This document shows, piece after piece, positions 62,164-64,000 of a stretch of 64,000 nucleotides of DNA (positions are counted from its first letter, which is position 1; the number at the start of each line of letters is the position of its first letter). Below the pieces are notes generated by a model. That model did no database searches, was not told the origin of the DNA, and saw nothing but the letters and a program-made list of their open reading frames with translations. The position numbers were made by a program, and so were the translations under genes. Origin of the DNA: Clostridiales bacterium oral taxon 876 str. F0540 (lineage in GTDB: Bacteria > Bacillota > Clostridia > Clostridiales > Clostridiaceae); NCBI GenBank assembly GCA_000466585.1, contig KE993499.1, positions 70,352 through 134,351 on the forward strand, read 5' to 3'.

Positions 62164-63639
62164 TTATTTTCTGCTTGCTTTCTTTGCAAGATAGTAAAGA
62201 GTTCTGACTCCTGCTCCTGTTCCGCCTTTTGAGTAGTAATCTCTTTCAGAATCTGTCCAGGCTGTTCCCGCAATATCTAAATGAAGCCAAGGTCTTTCAA
62301 GGACAAATTCTCCAATGAACAATCCTGCTGTTATAGTTCCGGCAAATCTTCCGCCTAAATTTTTCAAATCAGCAATGTCTGATTTAAGCATCTTCTTATA
62401 TTCATCAAAGGCAGGAAGCTTCCACACCTTTTCTCCAGCCTTTCTTGAAGCTGTTTCAAGTTCACTATAGAATTGATCATTATTAGTTACTACAGCTGTA
62501 GTGGTAGTTCCTAGAGCAACTAGCGCAGCTCCGGTTAAGGTAGCTACATCTATAACCCTTGAAGCCTTTTCCTTTTCAACTATATAGAAAACTGCATCAG
62601 CAAGAGTCAATCTTCCTTCTGCATCTGTATTTAATACTTCAATAGTTTTTCCTGACATTGAGCCAATAATATCTCCCGGCTTATACGCCCCGCCTGATAT
62701 CATATTTTCGCAGGCTGCAACGACTGCAACTACATTTATTTTAAGCTTTCTTTGTGCTATAGCACTCATTGCTCCAATAACTGCAGCAGCCCCTCCCATA
62801 TCCGACTTCATTGTAACCATACCATCTGTTGGCTTTATAGAATATCCGCCGGAATCATAAGTTAATCCCTTTCCTACAAGGCCTAATATTTCAGACTTGT
62901 TTTCTAAGTCTCCAAAGTATCTCATGATTATAACTCTTGGAGCCTTGTCAGAACCTTGAGCAACTGATAGAAATGCATCCATCTCTAAATCTTCAATTTG
63001 AAGCTCATCTAAGACTTCAACTTCAAAGCCATATTTCTTTCCGTGTTCTAAAACCTCTTCCGCAAGAGTTTCCGGATATATAACATTAGCAGGCTCATTA
63101 ACTAAATCCCTTGCTAGAAGTGCCGCTTCAGCTACAGCTTCACCTTCTCTTATGTAGTCTTCTGTATCTTTATATTTTCCTTCACTCACATTTCCAAAAC
63201 CTATATTTAGCTCTGCTTGCTCTTTTCTATCTGTTTTATACCAGTCAAATTTATAGTCTCCATACTTCAAGCCTTCAACCATAGCTTTAACTACAGCACC
63301 ATAACACAATTTTTCAGTATTTATAAAATCAACATATACTTTTTCTGCCTTAAGCTCTCTTGCCTTTTTAACTGCCTTAGCTAAAGCGGTTCTTATCTTT
63401 TCTCCATTTATCTCTTCTTCTTTTCCAAGCCCTACAAATATAATGTCCTGAGGCGAAGCTTCTCCAAATTTTACTGTAGTAAAAACTTCTCCTTGCTCAC
63501 ATTTAAATTGTTCCCTGCTTCTAATATATTGATAAATATCCGAAACATATTCCAAACTAACTTCTTCACTTTCAGCAAATACCGGAACTATAACTGCCTG
63601 AGCTTCTAAAATACTAATATTATTTATTGCTATATTCAT
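62164..63639 (-). CDS. pepA: Leucyl aminopeptidase (M17)
   Basis: 491 residues. N-terminal macro-like domain, then the M17 catalytic domain with the metal and substrate residues in VGKGLTYDSGGYSIKP, MKSDMGGAAAVIGA and the signature NTDAEGRLTLADA. It cuts N-terminal residues from peptides with two metal ions and forms hexamers in the cytosol. The start codon is ATG 63639. The HesB-like selenoprotein gene follows in the same direction after 21 bases. Confidence 0.93.
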   Translation of the reverse strand: MNIAINNISILEAQAVIVPVFAESEEVSLEYVSDIYQYIRSREQFKCEQGEVFTTVKFGEASPQDIIFVGLGKEEEINGEKIRTALAKAVKKARELKAEKVYVDFINTEKLCYGAVVKAMVEGLKYGDYKFDWYKTDRKEQAELNIGFGNVSEGKYKDTEDYIREGEAVAEAALLARDLVNEPANVIYPETLAEEVLEHGKKYGFEVEVLDELQIEDLEMDAFLSVAQGSDKAPRVIIMRYFGDLENKSEILGLVGKGLTYDSGGYSIKPTDGMVTMKSDMGGAAAVIGAMSAIAQRKLKINVVAVVAACENMISGGAYKPGDIIGSMSGKTIEVLNTDAEGRLTLADAVFYIVEKEKASRVIDVATLTGAALVALGTTTTAVVTNNDQFYSELETASRKAGEKVWKLPAFDEYKKMLKSDIADLKNLGGRFAGTITAGLFIGEFVLERPWLHLDIAGTAWTDSERDYYSKGGTGAGVRTLYYLAKKASRK

Positions 63640-63747
63640 TTTTTCACCATCCTCAATTAAGTTTTATATAACAATTATGTATTAATAGTTATTATAACAC
63701 TGTAGAAATTGTATCTCAACCTACTATTTTTTAACCATTCTCATATT

Positions 63748-63960
63748 TTACTGCCATATATCCTTCGTAAGCTTTTCAATTTTTTCTCTTCTAACGTTAG
63801 TTTCATCTGCATCAATAGTGATTATATTACCGTCAACTATAAGGACATCTCCTTCTTTTGCTTCTACAGGAATATTTTTTCGCTCTAACTCAATCATTTC
63901 TCTATTATCTTTTTCACATATTGCAAGGACGCCTTCGAACCTGTCTATGATGACCTTCAT
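63748..63960 (-). CDS. DUF3006 domain protein
   Basis: 70 residues, all-beta start MKVIIDRFEGVLAICEKDNREM followed by VPVEAKEGDVLIVDG-type turn, the DUF3006 pattern. These proteins often follow ComEC/metallo-beta-lactamase genes, sometimes as fused domains. The upstream gene lies outside the window. AGGAGG seven bases before ATG 63960 fixes the start; the longer frame (to 63990) has no RBS. Confidence 0.8.
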   Translation of the reverse strand: MKVIIDRFEGVLAICEKDNREMIELERKNIPVEAKEGDVLIVDGNIITIDADETNVRREKIEKLTKDIWQ

Positions 63961-64000
63961 ATATACATTCCTCCTTTTAGTCGGAAGCACTGAGCAATTA

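Noticed and set aside
1..64000. CRISPR array, rRNA, tRNA, prophage or intact insertion sequence
   Set aside because: No regularly spaced repeats, RNA gene signatures, integrase, phage structural genes or transposase were seen.

Overview
The window looks like chromosomal DNA of a low-GC, spore-former-type Firmicute close to Clostridium: AT-rich sequence, strong AAGGAG-type ribosome binding sites, many TTG starts, SpoIIM-family and HesB-like proteins, an agr-type peptide system and anaerobe-style enzymes. No rRNA, tRNA, CRISPR array, prophage or intact insertion sequence was seen. Most genes are on the minus strand and strong stem-loop terminators separate the units.

Layout. 1-2.7 kb: the end of an amino-acid permease, then an ABC-F ATPase gene behind a long structured leader. 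2.7-6.9 kb: a membrane-anchored cysteine-hydrolase-like protein, a GlpA-like FAD dehydrogenase, a lysophospholipase-like hydrolase and an AI-2E family exporter. 7.0-17.7 kb: an alpha-1,6-glucan (dextran / isomaltooligosaccharide) operon with GH15, a lipoprotein binding protein, two permeases, two GH66 enzymes and a GH13 alpha-glucosidase, facing a divergent AraC regulator. 17.7-24.5 kb: an RDD / SpoIIM / DUF58 / MoxR / DUF4350 / DUF4129 membrane module. 24.6-25.7 kb: trhO.

25.9-38.1 kb is rich in repeat proteins and centres on a compact six-gene operon (36261 to 29003, minus strand): a 64-residue protein, two dynamin-like GTPases (one with a membrane hairpin, one with a large helical N-terminus), a GTPase-like protein that has lost its nucleotide motifs, an M48-peptidase-like protein that has lost every zinc ligand, and a 99-residue protein. 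WG-repeat proteins lie next to it on one side, and LysM and MORN proteins on the other. I do not recognise this operon as a described system. A membrane-remodelling or stress/defence role is inference.

38.3-42.3 kb: a MacAB-like efflux operon. 42.6-50.9 kb: a second SpoIIM-like protein, aspartate 4-decarboxylase, an MFS transporter, an IscA/HesB-like protein, HelD and two small genes. 50.9-56.8 kb: a DUF2207 protein and an agr-like locus arranged agrD(+), agrC(-), agrA(-), agrB(+), with a CPBP protease gene overlapping the end of agrB. The agrD gene codes for only 47 residues. Near-identical direct repeats of TTYACGRM at 21-bp spacing lie upstream of agrD, a DUF5085-like gene and the SpoIIM-like gene, and looser copies face two divergent small membrane-protein genes. 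I infer a local regulon of the LytTR regulator.

57-64 kb: an APC amino-acid permease, a BcrA-type ABC transporter with two coiled-coil permeases, and a pepA operon whose last gene reads through an in-frame UGA, giving a probable HesB-like selenoprotein. The window ends with a DUF3006 protein.
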